Source: Roseovarius mucosus DSM 17069 (lineage in GTDB: Bacteria; Pseudomonadota; Alphaproteobacteria; Rhodobacterales; Rhodobacteraceae). Taken from it: 64,000 nucleotides of DNA. Positions 19,197 to 28,384 of this stretch are shown here, piece by piece. Numbering within the stretch: position 1 is the first letter of the stretch; each line of letters begins with the position of its first letter. The position numbers and the translations under genes are program-made. Where the stretch lies: the NCBI RefSeq assembly GCF_000768555.3, contig NZ_KN293975.1, forward strand, positions 62,001 through 126,000. Direction: 5' to 3'. Under the pieces are notes generated by a model. That model worked only from the letters and a program-made list of their open reading frames with translations, had not been told where the DNA came from and did not search any database.

Positions 19197-20317
19197 GCGA
19201 GGATGGCTTCTTACCCGAACCGGACCGCGTAGAGGGGGCGCCACACCCGCGCGAGACGGTACAGCTTGTTGGCCAAGCTACGGCAGAGTCCGAGTTTCTC
19301 GATGCGTTCAACACCGGGCGGCTGCATCACGGCTGGCTGATCACCGGGCCTCGTGGCGTGGGCAAGGCGACGCTTGCGTGGCGCATTGCGCGGTTCTTGC
19401 TGGCCACACCGCTGGTGCAGGAGGAGGGGCTCTTTGGTGCACCACCACCACCTGAAACGCTGGACATCGCCCCGGATCATCCGGTGTCGCGGCGTTTGCT
19501 GGCGCTCTCTGATCCGGGGCTTTTTTTGTTGCGGCGGGGACCCACCGACAAGGGCGACCGTCTTGCTGCCGAAATTCGTGTTTCCGAAGTGCGCAAGCTC
19601 GGTAATTTCTTTGCCCTCTCCGCGGCGGACGGTGGGCACCGGGTGGTGATTGTCGATGCGGCGGACGACCTCAACACCCAAGCCGCCAATGCCATCCTCA
19701 AAATGCTGGAAGAGCCGCCGGCGCGGACGGTGATGTTGCTCGTCTCGCATCAACCCTCTGGCCTCTTGCCCACGATCCGCTCGCGCTGTCGTACGCTGCG
19801 GCTGGCCCCTCTGGGACCGCAAGAGATTGCACAGGCGCTGGAGCAGGCGGGAATAGCGCCCGAAGGCGATCCGGTGGCACTGGCGGAATTGTCGGGCGGC
19901 TCGGTCGGGGCTGCGGTGCGGCTGCTCAATCTGGGGGGCCTCAAACTCTATGCCGAGCTTGTGGGCTTGCTGGAGAGCCTGCCGCGCCTTGACCGTCTTC
20001 GCGCCCTGCGCCTGGCCGAGGCGGCGGCGACGCGGGGTGCAGAAGAGCGGCTTGACCTGCTGTTTTCATTGACAGACCTTTTGCTGGCGCGTCTGGCGCG
20101 AGCTGGGGCCACCGGCCACGCACCACGCGCCGAGGCGGCACCCGGAGAAGCGGCGCTCTTGGCGCGGCTGGCGCCCGATGCCCGCAAGGGACGCGATTGG
20201 GCGGATTGTGCCGAGGTGATTGGTGCGCGCGCGCGGCATGGGCGGGCGGTCAACCTTGACCCTGCCAGTCTGGTCCTAGATACGGTGTTCAGGATTCAGC
20301 AAACAGCCGGGGCCTGA
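19193..20317 (+). CDS. holB: DNA polymerase III subunit delta prime
   Basis: Clamp-loader subunit. The 374-residue protein has a P-loop-like GPRGVGKATL, the segment GHRVVIVDAADDLNTQAANAILKMLEEPPARTVMLLV that is diagnostic of delta prime/gamma, and an SRC motif (IRSRCRTLRL). The Cys zinc module typical of many homologues is not evident. The start ATG overlaps the tmk stop (ATGA). It lies in the usual tmk-holB-tatD order. Confidence 0.93.
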   Translation: MSEDGFLPEPDRVEGAPHPRETVQLVGQATAESEFLDAFNTGRLHHGWLITGPRGVGKATLAWRIARFLLATPLVQEEGLFGAPPPPETLDIAPDHPVSRRLLALSDPGLFLLRRGPTDKGDRLAAEIRVSEVRKLGNFFALSAADGGHRVVIVDAADDLNTQAANAILKMLEEPPARTVMLLVSHQPSGLLPTIRSRCRTLRLAPLGPQEIAQALEQAGIAPEGDPVALAELSGGSVGAAVRLLNLGGLKLYAELVGLLESLPRLDRLRALRLAEAAATRGAEERLDLLFSLTDLLLARLARAGATGHAPRAEAAPGEAALLARLAPDARKGRDWADCAEVIGARARHGRAVNLDPASLVLDTVFRIQQTAGA

Positions 20318-20337
20318 GCCCCCGCCCGAGGACAGGC

Positions 20338-21129
20338 ATGAGCACCGACATTCGTATCACTGACAGCCATTGCCACCTCGATTTTCCCGATTTCGACGAA
20401 GAGCGGGATGCGGTGATCGCGCGTGCCGTCGCGTCTGGCGTGCAACGTATGGTGACGATCTGCACCAAACTGCGGCAAGAGCCACAAGTGCGTGCCATAG
20501 CCGAGAAATTCGCGCCGGTGTTCTACGCCGCGGGCACCCATCCCATGAGCGCCGCGTCAGAGCCCTTGGTAACGGTCGATCAACTGGTGAAACTGGCGGA
20601 ACATCCGAAGTTTGTCGGCATCGGTGAGACGGGCCTTGATTATCACTACACCGCCGAGAGTGCCGAGGTGCAGAAAACCAGTCTGCGCGTGCATATCGAG
20701 GCGGCGCGGCGCACGGGTCTGCCGCTGATTATCCACGCCCGCGACGCGGATGACGACATGGCCCGCATCCTGAGCGAAGAATATCGCAACGGTGACTACA
20801 CTTGCGTCATGCATTGCTTTTCGTCGAGTGCGGCGCTCGCGCGCGCGGCGCTTGATCTGGGGTTTTACCTGTCGATGTCGGGCATCGCCGCGTTCCCCAA
20901 GAGCCAGGCGTTGCGCGATATTTTTGCAAGCGCCCCGGTGGACCGAATCCTCTTGGAAACCGATGCGCCTTATCTGGCACCACCCCCCCATCGTGGTCGC
21001 CGCAACGAGCCTGCCTATACGCTTCACACGGGCCAAAAGGGCGCAGAGGTCTTCGGGATGGACTGGCCTGAGTTTGCCGCGCAGACCGAGGCCAATTTCG
21101 AGCGGCTCTTTACCAAGGCGGTGCTGTGA
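20338..21129 (+). CDS. tatD: TatD-family metal-dependent deoxyribonuclease
   Basis: A 263-residue TIM-barrel hydrolase. The metal-binding D-S-H-C-H-L-D-F begins at residue 9; later motifs are GETGLDYHY, IIHARDADDD, MHCFSSSAALA and LLETDAPYLAP, all characteristic of TatD/YcfH proteins. A GAGGACAGG site precedes the ATG. These enzymes act as DNases; their physiological role in bacteria is still debated. It overlaps the next gene by TGATG. Confidence 0.93.
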   Translation: MSTDIRITDSHCHLDFPDFDEERDAVIARAVASGVQRMVTICTKLRQEPQVRAIAEKFAPVFYAAGTHPMSAASEPLVTVDQLVKLAEHPKFVGIGETGLDYHYTAESAEVQKTSLRVHIEAARRTGLPLIIHARDADDDMARILSEEYRNGDYTCVMHCFSSSAALARAALDLGFYLSMSGIAAFPKSQALRDIFASAPVDRILLETDAPYLAPPPHRGRRNEPAYTLHTGQKGAEVFGMDWPEFAAQTEANFERLFTKAVL

Positions 21130-21926
21130 TGGCCGAGATGCGCTTTACCATTCTGGGCTGCGGATCGTCCGGTGGCGTGCCGCGTCTTGGTGGGCATTGG
21201 GGCGAGTGTGACCCCACAAACCCGCGCAACACGCGCCGTCGCTGTTCGCTGCTGATAGAGCGGGAAAGCGAGGGCGGCATCACCCGCGTGTTGATCGACA
21301 GCTCGCCCGATTTGCGCGCACAACTGCTGGATGCGGGCGTCGGCGCGCTGGATGCCGTGGTCTATACGCATTCCCACGCCGATCATGTCCATGGTATCGA
21401 CGATCTTCGGATGATCGTGTTCAACATGCGTCAGCGCCTGCCGGTCTGGGCCGATGGCGACACGCAAAACGCGCTATATGCGCGGTTCGGTTATGCCTTT
21501 GTTCAACCCAAAGACAGCCCCTATCCCCCCATTCTCGACATGAACACGATTGACGGCCCGTTCGAGATCGAGGGCGCGGGCGGGACCATTCGCCTCGAGC
21601 CGTTTCAGGTCAATCATGGCTCGATCGACGCTCTTGGCTTTCGCGTGGGGGATCTGGCCTATTTACCAGATGTGGCCGCTATCCCCGAGGATGTCTGGCC
21701 GGTGCTGAGCGGGCTCGATTGCTGGGTCCTGGATGCGCTGCGCCGCACCCCACATCCGACGCATGCCCATCTGGCACTGTCGCTTGAATGGATCGCCCGC
21801 GCGGCCCCGCGCCGGGCCGTGCTGACCAATATGCATATCGACCTTGATTATCAGACCGTGGAAGAGGAGACGCCTGCGCATGTGACGCCCGCCTATGACG
21901 GGATGATCCTGCGCTATACGGTCTGA
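21129..21926 (+). CDS. MBL-fold metallo-hydrolase (PhnP-like)
   Basis: A 265-residue metallo-beta-lactamase-fold protein. N-terminal LGCGSSGGVPR, then the metal motif T-H-S-H-A-D-H-V-H-G-I-D-D-L-R and a later N-H-G-S-I-D-A-L-G-F. This pattern matches the phosphodiesterase PhnP/YycJ branch. No phn genes are present, so a phosphonate role is not implied. A GTG at 21126 directly before the ATG is an alternative start. It is the last of the tmk-holB-tatD gene set. Confidence 0.88.
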   Translation: MAEMRFTILGCGSSGGVPRLGGHWGECDPTNPRNTRRRCSLLIERESEGGITRVLIDSSPDLRAQLLDAGVGALDAVVYTHSHADHVHGIDDLRMIVFNMRQRLPVWADGDTQNALYARFGYAFVQPKDSPYPPILDMNTIDGPFEIEGAGGTIRLEPFQVNHGSIDALGFRVGDLAYLPDVAAIPEDVWPVLSGLDCWVLDALRRTPHPTHAHLALSLEWIARAAPRRAVLTNMHIDLDYQTVEEETPAHVTPAYDGMILRYTV

Positions 21927-21931
21927 GCGCG

Positions 21932-22861
21932 ATGCAGGCGCTCTTCGAAATCATCCTGCCGGTCTTTCTGGTGATCGGCTTTGGCTATCTCGCGGTCTGG
22001 CGACGCTGGTTCAGTCAGGCGGGCGTAGATGGGTTGATGAGCTTCACTCAGAAATTCGCCATTCCCTGTTTGCTTTTTACTGCGATTTCCCGTCTCGATC
22101 TGGGGCAGAGTTTCGATTGGCGGCTTTTGCTCAGTTTCTACGTCGGCGCAAGCTCAGGCTTTGCCCTCGGGCTTTTTGGGGCACGCCTTATCTTTGGCCG
22201 CTCGTGGGAGGATGCAGTTGCCATCGGCTTTTGCTGCCTCTTTTCCAACTCGCTGCTTCTGGGCCTGCCAATTATGGAGCGCGCCTATGGTGCCGATGCC
22301 CTGGCCGCGAATTTCGCCATCATCGCGGTGCATTCACCGTTTTGCTACGGTCTGGGCATCACTGTAATGGAAATCGTCAAGGCGCGGGGAACGGCTGGGC
22401 CAAGGGTGGCGGTCAAGGTGCTGAAGGCGATGTTTTCCAACACGCTGATCATGGGGGTTGCGGCGGGGTTTGTTGTAAACCTGTCGGGACTGGTGCTGCC
22501 GACGCCGGTTGAGGATGGGCTTGATCTCATGGCGCGCGCCGCTCTGCCTGCGGCGCTCTTTGGTTTGGGTGGCGTGCTGGTGCAATACCGCCCCGAAGGC
22601 GATTTGCGGGTGATCTTATATGTTTGCCTGATTTCATTGGTGGTACATCCCGCGATCACCTTTGGACTTGGACTGGGGATTGGCCTGCCGGTTGAGGGCG
22701 TGCGCTCTGCGGTGGTGACGGCGGCGATGGCGCCGGGGGTCAATGCCTATGTCTTTGCCAATATCTACGGCCATGCCAAGCGGGTTGCGGCATCGAGCGT
22801 GCTCTTGTCAACCGCGTTCACAATTGTCACGGCGTGGGTCTGGCTGCAGATTTTGCCGTGA
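21932..22861 (+). CDS. AEC-family (auxin efflux carrier type) permease
   Basis: A 309-residue inner-membrane protein with about ten hydrophobic segments. The F-A-I-P-C-L-L-F segment in the second helix, the GLPIMERAYG motif and the C-terminal MAPGVNAYVFANIYGH are typical of AEC transporters (bacterial malate/organic anion permeases). Only five bases separate it from the metallo-hydrolase, so it may be co-transcribed. Substrate unknown. Confidence 0.9.
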   Translation: MQALFEIILPVFLVIGFGYLAVWRRWFSQAGVDGLMSFTQKFAIPCLLFTAISRLDLGQSFDWRLLLSFYVGASSGFALGLFGARLIFGRSWEDAVAIGFCCLFSNSLLLGLPIMERAYGADALAANFAIIAVHSPFCYGLGITVMEIVKARGTAGPRVAVKVLKAMFSNTLIMGVAAGFVVNLSGLVLPTPVEDGLDLMARAALPAALFGLGGVLVQYRPEGDLRVILYVCLISLVVHPAITFGLGLGIGLPVEGVRSAVVTAAMAPGVNAYVFANIYGHAKRVAASSVLLSTAFTIVTAWVWLQILP

Positions 22862-22882
22862 TCCAAGGCACTTGGGGCGGAG

Positions 22883-23887
22883 TCAACGCATCCAGAACCC
22901 GTTGCGTTTGATCGTATTGCGGATCACCTGTTCGCGGCGCGGCAGGTCGTTCTGGTCAAACAGAGCCCGCACTTTCAGCCCACGCCCCTGATAGATCATC
23001 CGCTTGGCGGGATCGTAATTCTTGAGCACGCGTTTGATCTTGTTGGGGGCCGTCACCTCGTGCAGAACCTCAACGACATGGTCGGCCTCGCGCGCGTAGA
23101 GCAGCGGCAAGAGCCGGTAATGACAACTGACCGCGCCATCCAAAAGGCCGGGTGGCAGGGTATCGCGCCCGCCGCCAAGGGCATGGATCGCCAAGGGCAG
23201 GGCCACTTGGTCAAGCCAGGGGTCCAGGGATTGCAGGAGCAGTTCGCGTGGCGGGTCATCGCGGATGCCAAGTGCATAGTCGAGAAAGCGTTGTCCAAAG
23301 ACATGCGGGCATTGGTAGAAAAAGAAACCCGCATTGAAATAGAGATAGCGCTGCCAGTAGCCATCGGGTTGGTTTGGGTCAAGCGAGGCCTCGAAATCAA
23401 GCCCGAAGCGGTCGTAGAGCGATTTCCATATCTGGCTGTAGGTCGGACCATAAAGCTCGATCTGCGGCCAGGTGCCCTCGCGCCGCAAAGAGGCCGTGGG
23501 CCGCCTGAAATCAAAGGGCACAGATGCGAGATCACCACAGATCAGCGTATCGGTATCGAAAAACACGAAAGGCTCTCCCTTGGGCAGAGCAAAGAGCGCC
23601 TCAATCTTGTTGCCATAGGGATAGGCCGCGCCGAAATGGCGGCTCTCGAACGGCAGGAATTCCGCGCCCAGATCGGTCAATAGCGCGCGGCTGTCCGCAT
23701 CCTTTATGCGCGGGTCGTCGCGCCAGAGCGGCCCCGGCTGCGGCTCTGCCACAAAGAGACGACCCGCAAAGTCAGGCGAGGCGGCGCGCAGCGACGCCGC
23801 AAAGAGAATGGCCTCGTATTGCAAACGGCCAGCCTGACCGACGATCAGGATATTATAGTTCTGGGGCGCCTGTTTTTGGGGGGCCAT
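22883..23887 (-). CDS. Glycosyltransferase-like protein with a DTD motif
   Basis: I do not recognise a named family. The 334-residue cytosolic protein begins with Y-N-I-L-I-V-G-Q-A-G-R-L-Q-Y-E-A, continues with the sequence Y-G-N-K-I-E-A-L and has V-F-F-D-T-D-T-L-I at about 125, as in GT-A enzymes that use a DxD metal site. A second region (YFNAGFFFYQCPHVF) resembles the N-A-G-x-F motif after DxD in family 8-like transferases. Start: ATG at 23887; the frame is open to 23935. It lies convergent to the AEC gene and upstream of no obvious polysaccharide cluster. Confidence 0.6.
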   Translation of the reverse strand: MAPQKQAPQNYNILIVGQAGRLQYEAILFAASLRAASPDFAGRLFVAEPQPGPLWRDDPRIKDADSRALLTDLGAEFLPFESRHFGAAYPYGNKIEALFALPKGEPFVFFDTDTLICGDLASVPFDFRRPTASLRREGTWPQIELYGPTYSQIWKSLYDRFGLDFEASLDPNQPDGYWQRYLYFNAGFFFYQCPHVFGQRFLDYALGIRDDPPRELLLQSLDPWLDQVALPLAIHALGGGRDTLPPGLLDGAVSCHYRLLPLLYAREADHVVEVLHEVTAPNKIKRVLKNYDPAKRMIYQGRGLKVRALFDQNDLPRREQVIRNTIKRNGFWMR

Positions 23888-23978
23888 TCTGTCGTGATCC
23901 TGCCTGACTGCCGCCGACACTATGGAGTTTTCCATGGCGCAGATAAAGTGGTTATCGCAGGGCGGTACCGCGCGGGGA

Positions 23979-24710
23979 TCAAAAGCGCAGGGTCAAACCG
24001 GCAAGTGGTCCCGAGAATGTCGCGTCGAATTTGCGCCCATTCTTGCTGTAATCCACATACAGATGCCGGTAGCCCGCCGAGAGCCAAAGCCGGTCATTGG
24101 CCCGCCAGTTGAGCGTGCCGACAAGTTGCGATGTCATGTCTGAGCCTCCGCCAAAGCCGCCGACATCGGCATAGCCTATAACCGACCATCGGTCCGAAAG
24201 GCGGATATTGGTGCGCGCGGCAAGGATCGGATCGGTGAAACTCACGTCGATCCCGCCAGCAAGGCCAGGCACTGGCGTTGTCGCCTGCCCCTCGACCCGC
24301 CAATGGCGCAGACCTGCCATGACATCCACCGTCGCATCGGGTGTTGTCAACGCCCGGTAGCCTGCGGTCAGCGTCAGCGAGGATTGCTCGATGCGGCCCC
24401 GCGCAGGCAGGCCGGGGGCGGGGAATGGCACCGTGCCGCGCCGTGAGCTGGCCGATTGCGACAGGTCGCCCATCACCACGAAACGATCATAGCGCGCATA
24501 GCCCGTGAGAAAAAACGCCGTGTCTAGGTCTTCGAGAACCTCTGCAAGCCCCTTGTCGAAGCGCAGCGACGGGCCGCCTGCGCGCGGCGTGATCGTGCCA
24601 CCGATCCCCGCCCCCCAAGCATAGGGCGTTATCTGCGCGCTCCAGTCCTGTGCACTTGCGGGGGCAGCGAGGCTGAGGATCGTGCAGAAGGCCAGCAGCG
24701 CGTTTTTCAT
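23979..24710 (-). CDS. Outer-membrane beta-barrel protein
   Basis: A 243-residue protein with a signal peptide (LLAFCTILSLAAPASAQD) and alternating amphipathic strands rich in Tyr, Gly and Arg, ending in ...LTLRF with a terminal Phe, as expected for an outer-membrane barrel assembled by BamA. Family is uncertain; it could be a small porin-like or adhesion-type barrel of about 8-10 strands. It overlaps the upstream amidohydrolase stop by one base (TGATG), so the two are probably translated together. Confidence 0.7.
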   Translation of the reverse strand: MKNALLAFCTILSLAAPASAQDWSAQITPYAWGAGIGGTITPRAGGPSLRFDKGLAEVLEDLDTAFFLTGYARYDRFVVMGDLSQSASSRRGTVPFPAPGLPARGRIEQSSLTLTAGYRALTTPDATVDVMAGLRHWRVEGQATTPVPGLAGGIDVSFTDPILAARTNIRLSDRWSVIGYADVGGFGGGSDMTSQLVGTLNWRANDRLWLSAGYRHLYVDYSKNGRKFDATFSGPLAGLTLRF

Positions 24711-26167
24711 CAGAGCATGTCCTTCATGACCGTCCCGCCCTTGAGGATCATGGCAAGGCTCTGCTCGGGCCGGTCCAGCCAGTCTAGCCCTGCCTCGGGA
24801 TCACCCTCGACCACCAAAAGATCGGCCATTGCCCCTTCGGCAATCACGCCCAAGCGTCCCTCATAGCCCATGCGTTCCCCAGACATGGCCAGCAAATCGC
24901 CCGCCGCCCCCGTCGCCATGCGCAGCGCCTCGAGCGGGGCCATGAAGCGGGTCAGCTTGGCCAGTTGCCGCCCTTGGCTTTGGGCCCCTGCGGGGTTCAT
25001 CAGGATGTCGGTGCCAAAGGCCATGCTGACCCCCTCGGTGCGGCCCATGTCAAAAGCTTGAACGGTGCCTGCGGACACTTCCTGCCGCTTGGCATTCTGG
25101 CGTGGGTCGCTGCTGGGGTTAGAGTCCTCGTCTGCAAGAAAGGGCTGGATCGACCACCAAGCGCCTGCTTCGCGCATCATCCGCACGGTTGCCAGATCCG
25201 CCAATTGCCCGTGTTCAATGGATTTCACCCCTGCGCGGAGTGCCCGTTGGATGCCCTTGGGTGTATAGACATGGGCACAGACATAGGTGCCCCAATCCGT
25301 TGCCGCCTCGACGGCGGCGCGCATCTCGTCTTCGGTATATTGCAGGCTCTCGAGCGGATCATAGAGCGAGGTGACACCGCCCCCGGCCATGATCTTGATC
25401 TGGCTGGCGCCCTTCATCAACTGCTCGCGGGTGCGGCGCAAAACCTCGGCGCGCCCGTCCGCGATGGCCACCACGCCGACCCTTTCACTATAGCTCAGAT
25501 CGCCATCGGCGCGTGGAAGTTCTGAAGTCATGCGAAAATCGCCATGCCCTGAGGTTTGCGAAATCATCGCGCCCGACGCAAGAATGCGCGGGCCGGGCAG
25601 GGCGCCGCGATCAATGGCTAGCTTGAGGCCAAAAGCCGGGCCGCCAGTGTCGCGCACGGTTGTGAACCCGCGCAAGAGCGTGGCCCCGGCCTCGCGACCT
25701 GCCATAAGATGCACAAAACCGATGTCGGCGCTCATCGCCTGAATCTGTGTCACGGCGACAAGCGTGCTGTGCCAATGTGCGTCGATCAGACCGGGAATGA
25801 CCGCGCGCCCGCCGCAGTCGATGCGCTCGGCTTCGGCCGGTCCTTGTCCCGCAGGGGGTAGGCCGATGATGCGCCCGCCCTCAATCAGGATATCGTGCCC
25901 GTGTATCAGGGCAAGGTCATGGCCGTTGAAATAGCGCAGATTGGTCAGGAGCAGGGGACGACCGGGGGTCTGGGCACGTGCCGGTTTTGACGCCAACCCG
26001 AACCCTGCATAAAGACCGACAACAGCCGCTGCTCCGCCCAACATCGCACGACGGTTGAGGTCCGCCTCGATCCGAGCAAAGGCCGCCTGCGTTGTCGGCG
26101 CGCCGCAGAGACAGCAATCCAAGGCAGTATGCGGGATTTGGTGCGCGGACCTGCAAATCTGACACAT
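24710..26167 (-). CDS. Amidohydrolase with N-terminal Cys motif and Tat-like signal
   Basis: A 485-residue metal-dependent hydrolase of the imidazolonepropionase-like type: G-L-I-D-A-H-W-H-S-T (first metal ligands), later V-C-A-H-V-Y-T-P-K and S-I-E-H-G-Q motifs, and FGTDILMNP. Before the enzyme domain, residues 2-21 hold C-x2-C and C-C-x-C, then N-R-R-A-M-L-G-G followed by a hydrophobic segment and an AxA-like site (Tat-like signal about 39-67). A signal preceded by a Cys-rich tail is odd; translation might instead begin at the Met in RRAM. Natural substrate unknown (dipeptides are common in this group). Confidence 0.8.
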   Translation of the reverse strand: MCQICRSAHQIPHTALDCCLCGAPTTQAAFARIEADLNRRAMLGGAAAVVGLYAGFGLASKPARAQTPGRPLLLTNLRYFNGHDLALIHGHDILIEGGRIIGLPPAGQGPAEAERIDCGGRAVIPGLIDAHWHSTLVAVTQIQAMSADIGFVHLMAGREAGATLLRGFTTVRDTGGPAFGLKLAIDRGALPGPRILASGAMISQTSGHGDFRMTSELPRADGDLSYSERVGVVAIADGRAEVLRRTREQLMKGASQIKIMAGGGVTSLYDPLESLQYTEDEMRAAVEAATDWGTYVCAHVYTPKGIQRALRAGVKSIEHGQLADLATVRMMREAGAWWSIQPFLADEDSNPSSDPRQNAKRQEVSAGTVQAFDMGRTEGVSMAFGTDILMNPAGAQSQGRQLAKLTRFMAPLEALRMATGAAGDLLAMSGERMGYEGRLGVIAEGAMADLLVVEGDPEAGLDWLDRPEQSLAMILKGGTVMKDML

Positions 26168-26331
26168 TCGTCTTGCTTCTCTTCTATGTCTTTGAGGGCA
26201 GAAGGCACGGAACGCACCATCATTTTCGATAAGGTAGCGACAAGAGAGGCTGCGTCAACGAAGGCGCACGCAAAGCGCGCGGTGGAAAAACTTTCTTATG
26301 GGCAAAAGGCCCTTGAAAAAAGGGGGGAAAG

Positions 26332-26415
26332 TGGTGGGCGACCCTGGAATCGAACCAGGCGTGCGTCTCCGCGAGGGAGTTACAGTCCCCTGCCACACCT
26401 TGCGGCCTGTCGCCC
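26332..26415 (-). tRNA. tRNA-Tyr (anticodon GTA)
   Basis: Minus strand, 84 bases with encoded CCA. Acceptor GGGCGAC pairs with GTCGCCC, the anticodon loop CTGTAAC gives GTA, and the long variable arm and GTTCGATTC T-loop are visible. Confidence 0.95.
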
Positions 26416-26550
26416 ACTTTCCCAGCACTTGCGCGCCGGACGTGGGGGGCTGATTACTAGTGGCCGGATGCTGCGTCAACCGGAAAATAGCTTGCAAGCG
26501 GTGGCCGCCCGTCGCATTGTCGCAGGCCGGAAAAGAGGGGCCGTACAGCC

Positions 26551-27327
26551 ATGAAAAAACCCCGTTGGGTGATCGACAAGGAACAGGCCAAGCGGGCAGC
26601 AGCCTCTGAAACCGTGTGGCTGTTTGGGTTGCATGCTGTGCGCGATGCTCTGGAGAACCCGGATCGCGAAAAACTGCGCCTGATCGTGACCAAAAACGCC
26701 GCCGACAAGCTGGAGGCGGCGATTGCCGCCAGCGGAATCACGCCCGAAGAGGTAGACCCGCGCAAGTTCAACGCGCCGCTTGATCCCGGTTCGGTGCATC
26801 AAGGGGCTGCGCTTGAGGTCAAACCGTTGGACTGGGGGCCGATGGCAGAGGTTTGTCTGGGAGACGGGCGCACCGCCCCCCGTGTGGTGCTCTTGGACCG
26901 GGTAACGGACCCACATAACGTGGGCGCGATCCTTCGCTCTGCGGAAGTGTTCGGTGCGCGGGCGGTCATCGCCCCCCGTCACCACGCCGCGCCCGAGACC
27001 GGGGCCCTCGCCAAGACCGCCAGCGGCGCGCTGGAACGGCAGCCCTATCTGCGCGTGCGCAATCTGGCCGATGCGATCATCGAGTTGCAGGCGATGGGGT
27101 ATCTGGTGCTGGGGTTGGCCGGTGAGGCGGAGATGAGCATCGAGGCTGCGTTGGAGGGCAAGCGTGACCGGCCTGTGGCGCTTGTGCTCGGGGCCGAAGG
27201 GCCGGGCCTGCGCGAGCGCACCCGCGAGGTCTGCGATGCGTTGGTGCGGATCGAGTTCGCCAATGATTTCGGCTCACTCAATGTATCCAATGCGGCCGCC
27301 GTGGCCCTCTACGCCGCGCGGGGTTGA
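26551..27327 (+). CDS. rlmB: 23S rRNA (guanosine-2'-O) methyltransferase, RlmB/TrmH family
   Basis: SPOUT methyltransferase that modifies G2251-type position of 23S rRNA. The 258-residue protein has an N-terminal substrate-binding domain (WLFGLHAVRDALENP) and a C-terminal SPOUT domain with the three motifs DPHNVGAILRSAEVFGA, LVLGAEGPGLR and LNVSNAAAVALY. The last 19 bases overlap the convergent membrane protein gene. RlmB is more likely than TrmH because of the N-terminal domain. Confidence 0.92.
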   Translation: MKKPRWVIDKEQAKRAAASETVWLFGLHAVRDALENPDREKLRLIVTKNAADKLEAAIAASGITPEEVDPRKFNAPLDPGSVHQGAALEVKPLDWGPMAEVCLGDGRTAPRVVLLDRVTDPHNVGAILRSAEVFGARAVIAPRHHAAPETGALAKTASGALERQPYLRVRNLADAIIELQAMGYLVLGLAGEAEMSIEAALEGKRDRPVALVLGAEGPGLRERTREVCDALVRIEFANDFGSLNVSNAAAVALYAARG

Positions 27328-28202
27328 GGGCGGGATGCGGCATCCTCAAAGGCCGCGATGAAACGCCCCTTGATCATCCAACTGAGGCCAAAGGCGCAGA
27401 GGCCAAGAGATTCGAACAGGAATGTCAGGCGCAGGCTGTCCCAGATGGCCTCGATGCTCTGTGCAAGAGCAAGCGGCAGGATCATCTCCAGTAGTGCCGC
27501 CTTGATCGCCAGCACGCCCACCACGGCAAAGATGATCCGCCCAAGTATGCGATACCACAGATTGCGCCGGTCCTTGCGGTTGCCCGCGAGGCGCGCCGCG
27601 GTGGTATTCTCGCGGGTGAAGACATAGGTCGAGAAATACCCTAGGACGAGAAACATCACCCCTGCCGCGCCGAAGTGCATCATTTGCAGGGCCGTGGGCA
27701 CATCTAGGCCGATGGGGGCGAAACTGGCCCAGAAATCGTAGCTGATCGTCCCCTCGACCGTGCCGCCGGGCGGGTGAAACCCCTCTGAGCCGCTGGTATT
27801 GGTCAGGAACACACGCGCCACTTGGCCTGTGTATGCACAGCCCGAGCCGGTGGTAGGCACAAAGGCCACGATGACGGCCGCCACGCCGGCCAGTTTTAAC
27901 AGCACCACATCGTACCAATGCCACCCCAAACACCCTTCGCGCCCCGGCGCGCGAAAGCTGTAAAAGAACATCAGCAACAGGCCGATGAAGCTGAGCGCCC
28001 CCACAAGGATATCGCCCCCGACCCGGCTAAAGTAATAGTGGCTGATCGAGGCGTTGAAACAGGTGTTGGTCAGGATCGACACCAGCCCGAGCGACACCGG
28101 CAGACCAAGTGCCACATACCCCACCCCCAGATTGAGGCGGCGCAGGTCGATGTCAAAGGGCAGGTCGCGCAGGTCCGGTCGGGAGGGGAGATCATCGGCC
28201 AT
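27309..28202 (-). CDS. Six-helix membrane protein of unknown function
   Basis: Not recognised. The 297-residue product has about six hydrophobic helices, with a charged N-terminus (MADDLPSRPDLRDLPFDIDLRRL) and a Cys in the second loop (T-C-F-N-A-S). Between helices 3 and 4 lies a ~50-residue loop with T-G-S-G-C-A-Y-T-G and G-F-H-P-P-G-G, likely outside the cytosol. It converges on rlmB, overlapping 19 bases, and its 5' end is 182 bases from the divergent asparagine-synthetase-like gene. Confidence 0.75.
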   Translation of the reverse strand: MADDLPSRPDLRDLPFDIDLRRLNLGVGYVALGLPVSLGLVSILTNTCFNASISHYYFSRVGGDILVGALSFIGLLLMFFYSFRAPGREGCLGWHWYDVVLLKLAGVAAVIVAFVPTTGSGCAYTGQVARVFLTNTSGSEGFHPPGGTVEGTISYDFWASFAPIGLDVPTALQMMHFGAAGVMFLVLGYFSTYVFTRENTTAARLAGNRKDRRNLWYRILGRIIFAVVGVLAIKAALLEMILPLALAQSIEAIWDSLRLTFLFESLGLCAFGLSWMIKGRFIAAFEDAASRPQPRAA

Positions 28203-28384
28203 CGGGCATATCCTGATTCAGACAGACAAGACCAGCCTAACGTAAAGCTGCCAGAAGCCGAAACGCTTTACGGATCCAGCCACGTGTTTTGGACCTCTGT
28301 CTGTCCCTGAAAGCCTTAAAATCGTTTACAGATTCAAGCAAATCAGGCTACTGTTCAGAAAAAATAAACAATTGAGCAGAAAAC

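Noticed and set aside
28203..28384. Lasso-peptide precursor upstream of the asparagine-synthetase-like gene
   Set aside because: I saw no credible short reading frame with a precursor-like core, and no B-protein or transporter gene is coupled; the hypothesis stays only as an analogy.
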